Of a DNA stretch of 64,000 nucleotides, positions 48,680-57,645 are shown piece after piece. Source of the DNA: an uncultured Chitinophagaceae bacterium (GTDB taxonomy: Bacteria; Bacteroidota; Bacteroidia; Chitinophagales; Chitinophagaceae); NCBI GenBank assembly GCA_903883945.1, contig CAISCV010000051.1:1-64000 (forward strand), in the 5' to 3' direction. Under the pieces are notes generated by a model. That model ran no database searches. It had not been told where the DNA came from and saw only the letters and a list, made by a program, of their open reading frames with translations. Positions within the stretch are counted from its first letter, which is position 1; every line of letters begins with the position of its first letter. The position numbers and the translations under genes are program-made.

Positions 48680-48846
48680 TTAGATATCTTCTATCGTAAG
48701 AATGACGACACCCAGATTTTGAAAGGTTCCAGTAAAATAATAATTAAATCTCTCATTATCCAAGCTCATCGCTAACTCTGTGCCTTGAAAGAGCGGATCC
48801 GTTACTTTAAAACAATCCCCTACCGATTGCGAAACCCAATGATAGT
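48680..48846 (-). pseudogene. Probable eroded C-terminal coding remnant
   Basis: Minus-strand translation YYHWVSQSVGDCFKVTDPLFQGTELAMSLDNERFNYYFTGTFQNLGVVILTIEDI*; upstream in-frame TGA and no full-length start. Confidence 0.45.
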
Positions 48847-48931
48847 ATCACTTTCATCAGCTTCTTGACATTACAAGGTTGCTGTTTTACGATACACCTA
48901 CCATTGCTTTTGTCAACATTCTAAAGCTTTC

Positions 48932-49115
48932 AGTCTCGCAGTTAATCTTTGACTGCTAACAGTAAACGTTCCACTGCTAGCAGTTATTAGCTCACTGCAA
49001 ACAGTAAATTATCTACTGTTAACAGTTATTCGTTTACTGCAAGCAGTAATTTGTATACTGTTAACAGTTATTCGTTCACTGCAAGCAGTAATTTGTATAC
49101 TGCTAACAGTTCCCC
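48932..49115. repeat. 21-bp-period tandem array (array 3), core ACTGNNNNCAGT plus 9-bp AT-rich spacer
   Basis: ACTG starts at 48953, 48974, 48995, 49016, 49037, 49058, 49079 and 49100 (exact 21-bp steps). ACTGTTAACAGT and ACTGCTAGCAGT are perfect palindromes. Confidence 0.97.
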
Positions 49116-49192
49116 ACCATACGCAAGATTTTTATGAGAAATTTTTCATTAGAGGTCATTCAAAGTATTTATTCATTTTTAAAGATTAAAAT

Positions 49193-49855
49193 ATGTCTTA
49201 CAGTAAAGATTGGGTGCCAGAAGGACTTCCAGAGTTTAAAATTTTTGCAGACACCTTTTGTGCAGAAGTAGCCAACAACAAAACCCCCTGGAATATGGAT
49301 TCGGATGATGCAAGGACCATCGCCCTTGAGCATAAAACGTTTAACGACGATTAGTCCATTTCATCGGTTAAGGACAACCACACGTCTTTAGAAATTAAAG
49401 CTACCAATATTGCACGTATACCCTTAGAAGCAAGAATCAGGAAGATGGGTATACCCATGAAAACAATTTCCAAAATGACTGTTGTAGAGCGTAAAACTTG
49501 TGGTGTACACAACGATAGCGACACGCATACACAGTCTCCTGTGGCAGAAGTGGCGCTACCCGTACTCTATGAAAGGGCAGGAAATTTGGGTGGTAAAATG
49601 ATATTTGGTATTCCGGTTGGCGGCGAACCTGCTGGTCAGGATGGGATTTCGGTAACCTTTGGCTTTTATGTTATGGGCACCTTGCCTCCCAAAGAAGCAG
49701 ATTGTACGCAAACGATTATGTACAAAACAAAAGGTAGCCACGTGGTTTTTTCGGATACCCATTTTGGGATGGCTTTTATAGCCTTTGCCCGTTATTTTAA
49801 CACCCGTGCAGTGTTGGGTAAATTGGCAACTAACTTCGATGGAATCGTATCTTAG
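49193..49855 (+). pseudogene. Hypothetical protein gene interrupted by a single in-frame TAG
   Basis: ATG at 49193 and the ORF at 49445 are in the same frame (252 nt = 84 codons). Only the TAG at 49352-49354 separates MSYSKDWVPEG...HKTFNDD* from SISSVKDNHTSLEIKATNIARIPLEARIRKMGIPMK.... Confidence 0.75.
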
Positions 49856-49956
49856 TTATCTATAAGTAGTGATGGGTATTGAATGATGTATCCTTCAATT
49901 TAACTGTTTGCACACATAACTTATCCCTCATAAATCAGCACTAACCAACATTCTAT

Positions 49957-49964
49957 TATATTTG
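49957..49964 (+). promoter_or_regulatory. Bacteroidota -7 box TATATTTG upstream of the pseudouridine-synthase gene pair
   Basis: TAnnTTTG match 35 bp upstream of the 49999 ATG. Confidence 0.5.
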
Positions 49965-49998
49965 TACCACCTGTTGCAAAACAGCAAAACAAAATAAT

Positions 49999-51231
49999 AT
50001 GGCAAAACACGCATTCGACAAGTTTATGGGCAATGAGCCCAAAGGGGCAAAGAAGAAAGAAATGTTTAAGGTAGAGAAGCGAAATGCAAAGAAAGCGGCA
50101 CAAGCACAAGGGGAGAAAATACGTAGAGAAAAGTGGGAAAAACAACACGGAATTACCCCTACAACTCCTGCTCCTAAAGCAGAAAGACCCGCAAAACCAA
50201 CCCGCAAAACAGAGGTTCCTCCTACCGAAAACAGACCTCGTTTTGGGAAACGTCCCATCAACAGAAAGCCGTTAGAAGAGGGTAATACAACCCCAAATGC
50301 CACTACTATTCCTCCAAAAGAGAATAATAAGAAAACCGAAGAGGCTCCCAAAAAGTTCTCTAAGAAGTATGTAACAAGTAATAGCGATAAATATTTTAAA
50401 GGCGATCAGGTGTTGAATGCCTCCGCACCCAACCCTCGTAAAAAGAAAGAGGGAGAAGAAGATGCAGAAGAGATTCCTTTGAACAAATTTGTGGCGCATG
50501 CAGGTGTTTGTGGCAGAAGAGAAGCCGCACAAATGGTAAAAGATGGGTTGGTTACCGTAAATGGAGACATTGTTTATGAACCGGGTTACAAAGTTTTAAA
50601 GACCGATGAAGTGCAAATAAAAGGGCAGAAGCTGTTTTTGAAAAAGAACTTGGTCTATCTGTTATTAAATAAACCAAAGGACTATATCACCACTTCCAAC
50701 GACCCCGAAGGAAGGAAAACAGTGATGGATTTGTTGAAAGATGCCACCAAAGAACGCATTTATCCGGTGGGCAGATTGGATAGAAACACCACCGGCGTAT
50801 TGCTGTTGACTAATGATGGCGAACTGGCACAAAAGTTAACGCATCCCGGGTATCAGATAAAGAAAGTATATGCTGTAAAACTAGATAAACCTTTAACTAA
50901 AAAGGATTTTGAAAGTATATTATCAGGCCTTACCCTCGAAGATGGTAGTGTGCAGGTAGATATGTTGGCTTATGCAGATAATAAAGACAAAACGCAACTA
51001 GGCATAGAGATTCATAGCGGTCGCAATCGTATTGTACGTAGAATATTCGAGCATTTAGGGTATGAAGTAAAAACCTTAGACCGGGTAATGTTTGCGAACC
51101 TCACTAAAAAGAATGTGGAAAGGGGGACGTGGCGCTTTTTACAACCAAATGAAGTGCGTTTGTTGAAACACATGAACCAAAGCTTCTTAAAGAAAATTAA
51201 GGATATAGAAATCCCAGATTTAGACGCATAA
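49999..51231 (+). CDS. rRNA pseudouridine synthase (RsuA/RluB family) with long basic N-terminal extension
   Basis: LNKFVAHAGVCGRREAAQMVKDGLVTVNG (S4), YPVGRLDRNTTGVLLLTNDGELAQKLTHP, Lys/Pro-rich first ~150 aa. Confidence 0.92.
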   Translation: MAKHAFDKFMGNEPKGAKKKEMFKVEKRNAKKAAQAQGEKIRREKWEKQHGITPTTPAPKAERPAKPTRKTEVPPTENRPRFGKRPINRKPLEEGNTTPNATTIPPKENNKKTEEAPKKFSKKYVTSNSDKYFKGDQVLNASAPNPRKKKEGEEDAEEIPLNKFVAHAGVCGRREAAQMVKDGLVTVNGDIVYEPGYKVLKTDEVQIKGQKLFLKKNLVYLLLNKPKDYITTSNDPEGRKTVMDLLKDATKERIYPVGRLDRNTTGVLLLTNDGELAQKLTHPGYQIKKVYAVKLDKPLTKKDFESILSGLTLEDGSVQVDMLAYADNKDKTQLGIEIHSGRNRIVRRIFEHLGYEVKTLDRVMFANLTKKNVERGTWRFLQPNEVRLLKHMNQSFLKKIKDIEIPDLDA

Positions 51232-51239
51232 TAACCCTT

Positions 51240-51953
51240 ATGAAACTGGATATTTTAGTAGAAAACGAATGGTTTGTAGCCATCAATAAGCCTTCGGGCA
51301 TGCTTTCTATTCCCGATAGAATGCAGAGCGAAGTTTCTTTAAAAGATTTATTGATAGAACGGTACGGAAACATCTATACGGTTCATCGGTTGGATAAAGA
51401 CACCAGCGGCATTATTGTATTTGCAAAAGATGAAGTTACTCATAAGCAGCTTTCCCAACTATTTGAGGGTCGCGAAGTACAGAAATTCTATGTGGGTTTG
51501 GTAAATGGAAAACTCTTTAATACCCAAGGAAGCATTGATGCCGCCATTATGGAACATCCTGCCAAAAATGGAACGATGGTTATCCATGCCAAGGGAAAAC
51601 CATCGCTTACAGACTATGAAGTACTAGAAGATTTCGGCATTTATTCGTGGGTACAATTCCAGATTCATACAGGTAGAACCCATCAGATACGCGTACATAC
51701 CAAATATTTGGGTAACAGCATTGCTTGCGATAGTTTGTATGGTGATGGAAAACCGGTATTGATTTCTTCGCTAAAAAAGAAATTTAACCTGGCTAAAAAA
51801 GAAGAAGAGGAGCGACCCATACTAGCACGTTTAGGGCTACATTCTTATCGTTTGCAGTTTAGTTTGAATGGCGAAGACTTTACGATAGAAGCAGAACCAC
51901 CCAAAGATTTGCGTGCTTTGTTGCAACAACTAAGAAAGTGGAAAGGAAAGTAA
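51240..51953 (+). CDS. RluA-family pseudouridine synthase
   Basis: WFVAINKPSGMLSIPDR, YTVHRLDKDTSGIIVFAK, VQFQIHTGRTHQIRVHTKYLG. Confidence 0.92.
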   Translation: MKLDILVENEWFVAINKPSGMLSIPDRMQSEVSLKDLLIERYGNIYTVHRLDKDTSGIIVFAKDEVTHKQLSQLFEGREVQKFYVGLVNGKLFNTQGSIDAAIMEHPAKNGTMVIHAKGKPSLTDYEVLEDFGIYSWVQFQIHTGRTHQIRVHTKYLGNSIACDSLYGDGKPVLISSLKKKFNLAKKEEEERPILARLGLHSYRLQFSLNGEDFTIEAEPPKDLRALLQQLRKWKGK

Positions 51954-52110
51954 GAAGATTGTTTTCTTGAGCCGGCAAAACAATCTCCTTATCAACCTAG
52001 TACCAACTATAAACGTTTACTGGCCTTTGTTTAGAAACAAATTGAGGCTGACTATCTTTATATTAAAAGCTTTTCTAGCCATTTATCAGTATTAGTAAAG
52101 TATTCCTTAC

Positions 52111-53199
52111 CTAGAATGAAAATACTGCAGCGATTACCAATTGTGTGGCCTTATCTGTTGCCTTAGAATTCTTATCTAAATAAACTGTATTCAGGTTGCC
52201 TTTGTTTGTATTATCAAACTTCACTTCTTCTTTCAAAGCAATTGGCCCAAGTTTTTCATTTAAGGTAAGCGTGAGAATACTATAATAACCCGGCAAATAA
52301 GTAAACGTATTGATGCCATTGGGGGCTTCCGTTTTGTCCATATACTCATACCGGCCACCAATGGTAAATATGTCATTAAGCTTTTCTTGCGCATACAATA
52401 CCACACTCGTATACGAGTTTACGGCAGCAAGTGTATCTGCCTTGTATTTTGTGGCATCCAAGCAGAGTTTCAATCTTTTATTTACCTGATAACGTGCCTG
52501 AAAGTTGGTGTGTGAACCGTTTACAGTTTGCGCTTCACGCCAATAAGCAGCGCTTAATTGTAAGTCCTTTATAGGATTCACAAATAGCTGCGTAACAAAG
52601 TCCGAAACCCCATAAGAAGGAGTTGATGATACGTTGTCGGCAGGAGCTTTGGGGTCAACCGTGTTGTAAAAACCAGCAGAGAGGCTCACTTTATCCGAGA
52701 AGATATAATTAGCCTTTATGCCAGCTGCCCTAGGATTGGTGAGAAAGTTTTGTTCCCACGATTTAGACATAGAATAATTGAAATTATCAATGGGGGTTAT
52801 CTTCTCGAAACTTTGGTACTTATACATGGCACCAGCAGCAAATGATAGTTTTTTGTTTACCTGGTAAGAAACATATAAGTTTTGTAGATGATAGGAATTT
52901 TGAGGATCTACGGGCTTTACATCGGGACGAGGACCAAAAGCAAGATCAGTAAAAAAAGTAGCTTTACCATACGACTTCTGAATTTTGAGGTCAAACAGAC
53001 CAAAATCCAGGGAATTTTGTTTGGTACCCACAATATCTTGTGAAGGGATATTGGTTTGACTTTGTGCAAAGTCGTACTTGTAATAGATATCGGCAGAACC
53101 AGCTATTTTTAGAGTAGAGGAATCTTTATGATGCTTTTGGGCATGTAATGCACCCGCAAAAACGAATGAAAGAACAATATAAAACAGACTTTTTTTCAT
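52111..53199 (-). CDS. Outer-membrane porin-like beta-barrel protein
   Basis: Signal peptide; LKIAGSADIYYKYDFAQSQTNIPSQDIVGTKQNSLDFGLFDLKIQKSYGKATFFTDLAFGPR; ends VIAAVFSF. Confidence 0.8.
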   Translation of the reverse strand: MKKSLFYIVLSFVFAGALHAQKHHKDSSTLKIAGSADIYYKYDFAQSQTNIPSQDIVGTKQNSLDFGLFDLKIQKSYGKATFFTDLAFGPRPDVKPVDPQNSYHLQNLYVSYQVNKKLSFAAGAMYKYQSFEKITPIDNFNYSMSKSWEQNFLTNPRAAGIKANYIFSDKVSLSAGFYNTVDPKAPADNVSSTPSYGVSDFVTQLFVNPIKDLQLSAAYWREAQTVNGSHTNFQARYQVNKRLKLCLDATKYKADTLAAVNSYTSVVLYAQEKLNDIFTIGGRYEYMDKTEAPNGINTFTYLPGYYSILTLTLNEKLGPIALKEEVKFDNTNKGNLNTVYLDKNSKATDKATQLVIAAVFSF

Positions 53200-53250
53200 A
53201 AAAAACATTTATTATTTGAAGAAAAAATTAATAGAATCAACCACCAATTA

Positions 53251-54354
53251 CTAGAAAGAGAAGATAGCTGCCAAAACAAATTGAATGTCTTTGTTAGTAG
53301 CAGCACCGTTGTTGTCTAGATAAGGGGTATTGAGATTGCTATTATCTGTCATATCATATTTTATTTCTTCTTTTAAAGAGATACCGCCTAATTTTTCCTT
53401 TCCTGTAAGGGTAATGATATTGTAGTTTTCTTTTACAAAAGATTTAGTCACGATATTTTGTTGCGTTTGTTCATGCTCAATTCTTGCACCCAAAGAGAAG
53501 ACTTTAGTAATAGATTTTTGTGCATATAATGCCACACTTGTAAAATTGTTAAAGGCATTGGCAACCTGTGTAGTGCTGTCGTTTCCAGTATAATTATTAA
53601 AATCTAGTCCTAGTTTCAAACCTTTTGCTACATGATAATGCACTTGCAGGTTTTCGTGTGTACCCTTATTGCTTTGCCCTTCTTTCCAAATGGCAGCACT
53701 CAGGTTCAAGTCTTTGATAGGGTTCACAAACAGCTGTGCTACCACATCAGACAAGCCATAGTTTGGGTTACTAGCAACCGCATCAGCACTGTTTAAGCTA
53801 GTTGCATCGATAGAATTAAATAATCCGAGAGATAAAGAAACCCTATCAGAGAACGCATAATTTGCTTTTACGCCCACACTTCTGGTAGGAATCTTCCTAG
53901 ACTCCAAGAAAGCATTGGAAGCTAGGTAACTAAAGTTGTCTGACGCAGTAAGCTTCTCAAACATATCGTAACGATACATGATACCTGCAGAAGCTGAAAG
54001 CTTTTTATCTATCTGATAAGAAAAATAAAGATTTTGAAGGTAATAAGACAAAGGCGAAGAGCCATTGTTGTCGATAGTAGACGCAGCACGTGCCCCAAAA
54101 GCAAGTTCTGAAAAGACAGAGGCTTTGCCAAAGTCTTTTTTAATACGCAAATCGAGCATGCCAAAATCGATAGAATTTTGTTTGGTTCCTAAAGCATCTT
54201 GCAGTGGAATAGTGGTTTTGCTTTGAGCCAGATCATACCGGTAATAAATATCTGCCGAACCAGATATTTGAAGAGAAGTGTCTTTTGTGGTTTGTGCATT
54301 TACTAAACCTAGGCAAGAACAACCTAGAAAAACGGAGCATAATAATTTTTTCAT
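53251..54354 (-). CDS. Outer-membrane porin-like beta-barrel protein, paralogue of the adjacent ORF
   Basis: LQISGSADIYYRYDLAQSKTTIPLQDALGTKQNSIDFGMLDLRIKKDFGKASVFSELAFG; ends VLAAIFSF. Confidence 0.82.
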   Translation of the reverse strand: MKKLLCSVFLGCSCLGLVNAQTTKDTSLQISGSADIYYRYDLAQSKTTIPLQDALGTKQNSIDFGMLDLRIKKDFGKASVFSELAFGARAASTIDNNGSSPLSYYLQNLYFSYQIDKKLSASAGIMYRYDMFEKLTASDNFSYLASNAFLESRKIPTRSVGVKANYAFSDRVSLSLGLFNSIDATSLNSADAVASNPNYGLSDVVAQLFVNPIKDLNLSAAIWKEGQSNKGTHENLQVHYHVAKGLKLGLDFNNYTGNDSTTQVANAFNNFTSVALYAQKSITKVFSLGARIEHEQTQQNIVTKSFVKENYNIITLTGKEKLGGISLKEEIKYDMTDNSNLNTPYLDNNGAATNKDIQFVLAAIFSF

Positions 54355-54411
54355 ACTAGAGCAATTTTTGTTTAAAAAAGTTAGAAAAAGGTTTTAGTGT
54401 TTACGTATCAC

Positions 54412-54445
54412 AAAGCCTAACAGCAATAAAGTACTGTTAGGCTTT
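54412..54445 (-). terminator. Rho-independent terminator
   Basis: AAAGCCTAACAG-N10-CTGTTAGGCTTT. Confidence 0.8.
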
Positions 54446-54465
54446 GTAAATATTTTATGAATGAA

Positions 54466-56124
54466 TTATTTTATAACCAAAGGCATTCTTTGTACCGATT
54501 GATTATTTTCAAGAACATTTAAGTAATAAACACCTGCAGAGAGGTTTCCAACACCTAGGGTAAGTGTATTGCTTCCAACATTTACTGAAAGGGTTGAATT
54601 TGCAACTTTCTGCCCTAGACCATTTGTAATCTGAAAAGTTGCTTTATCTCCCTTTATAGAGTTGTAGGTAACCATTAAATCTTGACCTGTCTTTAATGGA
54701 TTGGGGTATACGTTTGTAACGGAACTCTTGGTAAGCTTAAGATCAATAGCCTTTATACTAGAATAAGAGAAAGAACCATTTCTGTCAACCGATTTCAACC
54801 TATAATAAATAGTACCGCTCAGTGCACTTACATTGTCAGAATAGGTGTAATGATTTGAAGAAGAAGAATTACCAATAGCACTAACAACGCCGCTTTTCAC
54901 AAAGTTTTTACCATCCCTGCTTCTTTCAACTTCAAAATGGTTGGAGTTAAGTTCTGTAGCAGTTGTCCAAGAGATAGATACCTTATTACCCACAAAAGCG
55001 GCCTCAAAAGAAGCTAGTTTTACGGGTGTAACAACCGCATTGATTGTTTGAGGATATTTTAGTTTCCAGGTTTTTTGGAAGAATGTCTTCATAGAATCAC
55101 TTATTTGTGGAATATGGCCAGGACAACCATGTGTTTCACCAGGAATTTCCCACCAATCGTGTGTAGCTCCCACTGACGTAAGGGCAGCATCCAATTGTAT
55201 TCCATTACTTACAGGAACCGTTTGGTCGGCAGAACCTTGCACCATATAAGCAGGAAGAGCGTTTGCATTTAGACTAGAGAAATTATACAACCTATCTCCA
55301 GAACCTGAAGAAGACATAGTTGGAGAAGAACCCCAACAGTCTGCAAAGGCAATTACATTTTTAATATTAGGCGTATATCCATTGTACCAGGAGTTACCAT
55401 CGGCAAAAGCAAAGTTGCAAGAGAGGTGTGCTCCCGCAGAACCTCCACCAAAGTACAACATCTCGGGGTCGTATTTATACTTAGCAGCTGTGGATGTATT
55501 TCTAATCCAGTTTAAACAAGAGTCAGCATCTTTTAAAGCAGCTAGATTTGCAACAGCAGTATGTCCCCCACCTTCTGTGTAATTAGGGGCAAAACAAACA
55601 AAACCAAGTGTTGCAAAATATTTACAGAAGCTAACTACATACGACTCTGTTTTGGTTCCACTTGTTTGAAAACCTCCTCCATGCAAGAACATCAGAATGG
55701 GACGTTGGGTATTGGTATCGCCAGAAGGCAGATAGACATCCACATTGTTATATTTAGTGGATGCACCGTATTGAACAGTTGTTGCGGCACTTGCAGAATA
55801 CTTTACTGTAAAGTAACTATTGGGATCGGGAATTACATTTAAATTATATGAGCCTGTATTAGTACCATCTGTTACAGTTAACGTATAATGTCCTACAGCA
55901 ACTGTTGCATCCCAACCGATTTGACCAGTAGCTGCATTGATAGTGATACCACCGGGAGCACCAACTAGTGAAAAAGGTCCGGCACTACCAATAGGTGCTA
56001 CAGAATATTGCGCCTTACCGTGATAAGCAATACCACTAGCTGGCGAATATGCAAATTGAGCCAAACAAAAAACTGGCAAAGCCAAGATAATTATGATTAT
56101 TAAAGCTGAAGTAGCATTTTTCAT
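54466..56124 (-). CDS. Secreted alpha/beta-hydrolase (esterase) with Ig-like and T9SS type-A C-terminal domains
   Basis: ILMFLHGGGFQTSG oxyanion motif, YFGGGSAGAHLSC nucleophile elbow, GETHGCPGH; C-term VTNVYPNPLKTGQDL...QRMPLVIK. Confidence 0.85.
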   Translation of the reverse strand: MKNATSALIIIIILALPVFCLAQFAYSPASGIAYHGKAQYSVAPIGSAGPFSLVGAPGGITINAATGQIGWDATVAVGHYTLTVTDGTNTGSYNLNVIPDPNSYFTVKYSASAATTVQYGASTKYNNVDVYLPSGDTNTQRPILMFLHGGGFQTSGTKTESYVVSFCKYFATLGFVCFAPNYTEGGGHTAVANLAALKDADSCLNWIRNTSTAAKYKYDPEMLYFGGGSAGAHLSCNFAFADGNSWYNGYTPNIKNVIAFADCWGSSPTMSSSGSGDRLYNFSSLNANALPAYMVQGSADQTVPVSNGIQLDAALTSVGATHDWWEIPGETHGCPGHIPQISDSMKTFFQKTWKLKYPQTINAVVTPVKLASFEAAFVGNKVSISWTTATELNSNHFEVERSRDGKNFVKSGVVSAIGNSSSSNHYTYSDNVSALSGTIYYRLKSVDRNGSFSYSSIKAIDLKLTKSSVTNVYPNPLKTGQDLMVTYNSIKGDKATFQITNGLGQKVANSTLSVNVGSNTLTLGVGNLSAGVYYLNVLENNQSVQRMPLVIK

Positions 56125-56301
56125 GGTAGCAACTAATTTGAGAGTAATTGTTAATAGCGTTTCTTAGTTCAATTACTAAACTTCTACCAAAAAGTATAGC
56201 ATTGAGTTATAACATGGACAATGCTTAACAAAAATACCCTTACTGCCTTGTGTAAATTATCGGTGAATTGGATAAATAAATAGTATTTATCTCTACTTAG
56301 T

Positions 56302-57540
56302 TTAAAATGAACATGGACTATTTAAGAATTTGATGGTATTTATGTTGTGGTCACTAAAAAACTGATGGGCAGTAGTGACACAATTAAGTTGCTCATACAA
56401 AACATTTAATTGTGCGGCATTAAGCGCAGCCGTAATAGGGAAACCCTGTGGATTTGCTTTGACAGCAGCAGTTAATCGAGAATAGTATCCAGAGAAATGG
56501 TTCTTGGAATCTAGTAGATTATTCGCTTTTATTTCTGCAAATATCTGTTGAGACAATGCTACACTGATAACATTGTTCCTTGCAAACCTCTCAGGATAAA
56601 GTGGCGATAGAATATTTGTAAAATACGCACTACAGATACCTTTACTTTTAAGTGTTCCAGAATTAGCAATGGCGTTGGCATCGCCGGCTTGCCCCATCAG
56701 GCTATTGTTATCTAATTGTTCCAAACAAAATAAAATAGGGGTGTTGGTAGCCGATAAAGCTGAACCAGCAGCACCACCGGCAGCACAATAAGCCACACCA
56801 GCCTTGAAACCAAAATAAGAAGAAAATGCAATAGAAGCACTACCACCATTGCTTTGCCCTATAGAATACCTGGATAAACTATGATTAGTAAGACCTCTGT
56901 TACAAAGAGTATCCGTTATAGCTATTAAGTTGGCAAAGTCGGCATTGGTATTACTGTCTAAAGAGGCAGTATTCCATCTAGGTGTACTTCCTCCACTTTG
57001 CAAAGACACTTCTTCTGCTTCGGTAATAATTACCCCAAAACCATTAGCAATTAAATCTTTTATCATAGCCACTGGCTCATAATTATCTACCCAATAACTC
57101 GCGGAACCTCCAGCACCATGAAATAAATAAACAATGCCCTTATTGGTGGGGGAAAGGTTATAATAAACATTCTTAAGAATATTCTTACCCATTATCTTTT
57201 CATGAATCATACTATAATTTACAAATTGAAATCCGGCAGTTACAGTAACGTTTTGTGCAGGCATAATAAACCAGGTATGCCATTCATTCTTTCCTGCAAA
57301 AGAAGCCGTATCTCCAGACCACTTTGTAAAAGTTTGACTATTGTTACACTCTCTGCTCCATATATGTACCGTATCCCCTGTGGTGTAAGTGGCACTTCCA
57401 TAACCATTATTTACCGTAACAGTATATGGGCCACTATTTGCTAAAGGATTATTAACTGTTGTGGGGGTACAAGAAACAATAAATATAAGTGTAAATAAAC
57501 AAATAACTAAAATGGATGCAATCGACTTCATACGTTTCAA
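56302..57540 (-). CDS. Lipoprotein with alpha/beta-hydrolase (esterase)-like domain
   Basis: Lipobox LFTLIFIVSC; GIVYLFHGAGGSASYWVDNYEP; SIGQSNGGSASIAF nucleophile elbow. Confidence 0.75.
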   Translation of the reverse strand: MKRMKSIASILVICLFTLIFIVSCTPTTVNNPLANSGPYTVTVNNGYGSATYTTGDTVHIWSRECNNSQTFTKWSGDTASFAGKNEWHTWFIMPAQNVTVTAGFQFVNYSMIHEKIMGKNILKNVYYNLSPTNKGIVYLFHGAGGSASYWVDNYEPVAMIKDLIANGFGVIITEAEEVSLQSGGSTPRWNTASLDSNTNADFANLIAITDTLCNRGLTNHSLSRYSIGQSNGGSASIAFSSYFGFKAGVAYCAAGGAAGSALSATNTPILFCLEQLDNNSLMGQAGDANAIANSGTLKSKGICSAYFTNILSPLYPERFARNNVISVALSQQIFAEIKANNLLDSKNHFSGYYSRLTAAVKANPQGFPITAALNAAQLNVLYEQLNCVTTAHQFFSDHNINTIKFLNSPCSF

Positions 57541-57645
57541 AAGTATACTATTTATAAATATAATAGAAAGAGAAGAAGCAGATAGATAACATGTTCTTCC
57601 TGCTTCTTATGCCTTCTTTTTTTAAATGATTTTAATTTCGTTATA

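Noticed and set aside
48932-49115. CRISPR array (also considered for 9457-9680 and 37571-37738)
   Set aside because: Repeat cores are 9-15 bp, spacers only 7-12 bp and partly repeated, and there are no cas genes in the window; the geometry is not CRISPR-like.
49352-49354. TAG as pyrrolysine or programmed readthrough
   Set aside because: No Pyl machinery is visible and a nonsense mutation or sequencing error is simpler; kept only as an open alternative in the finding.
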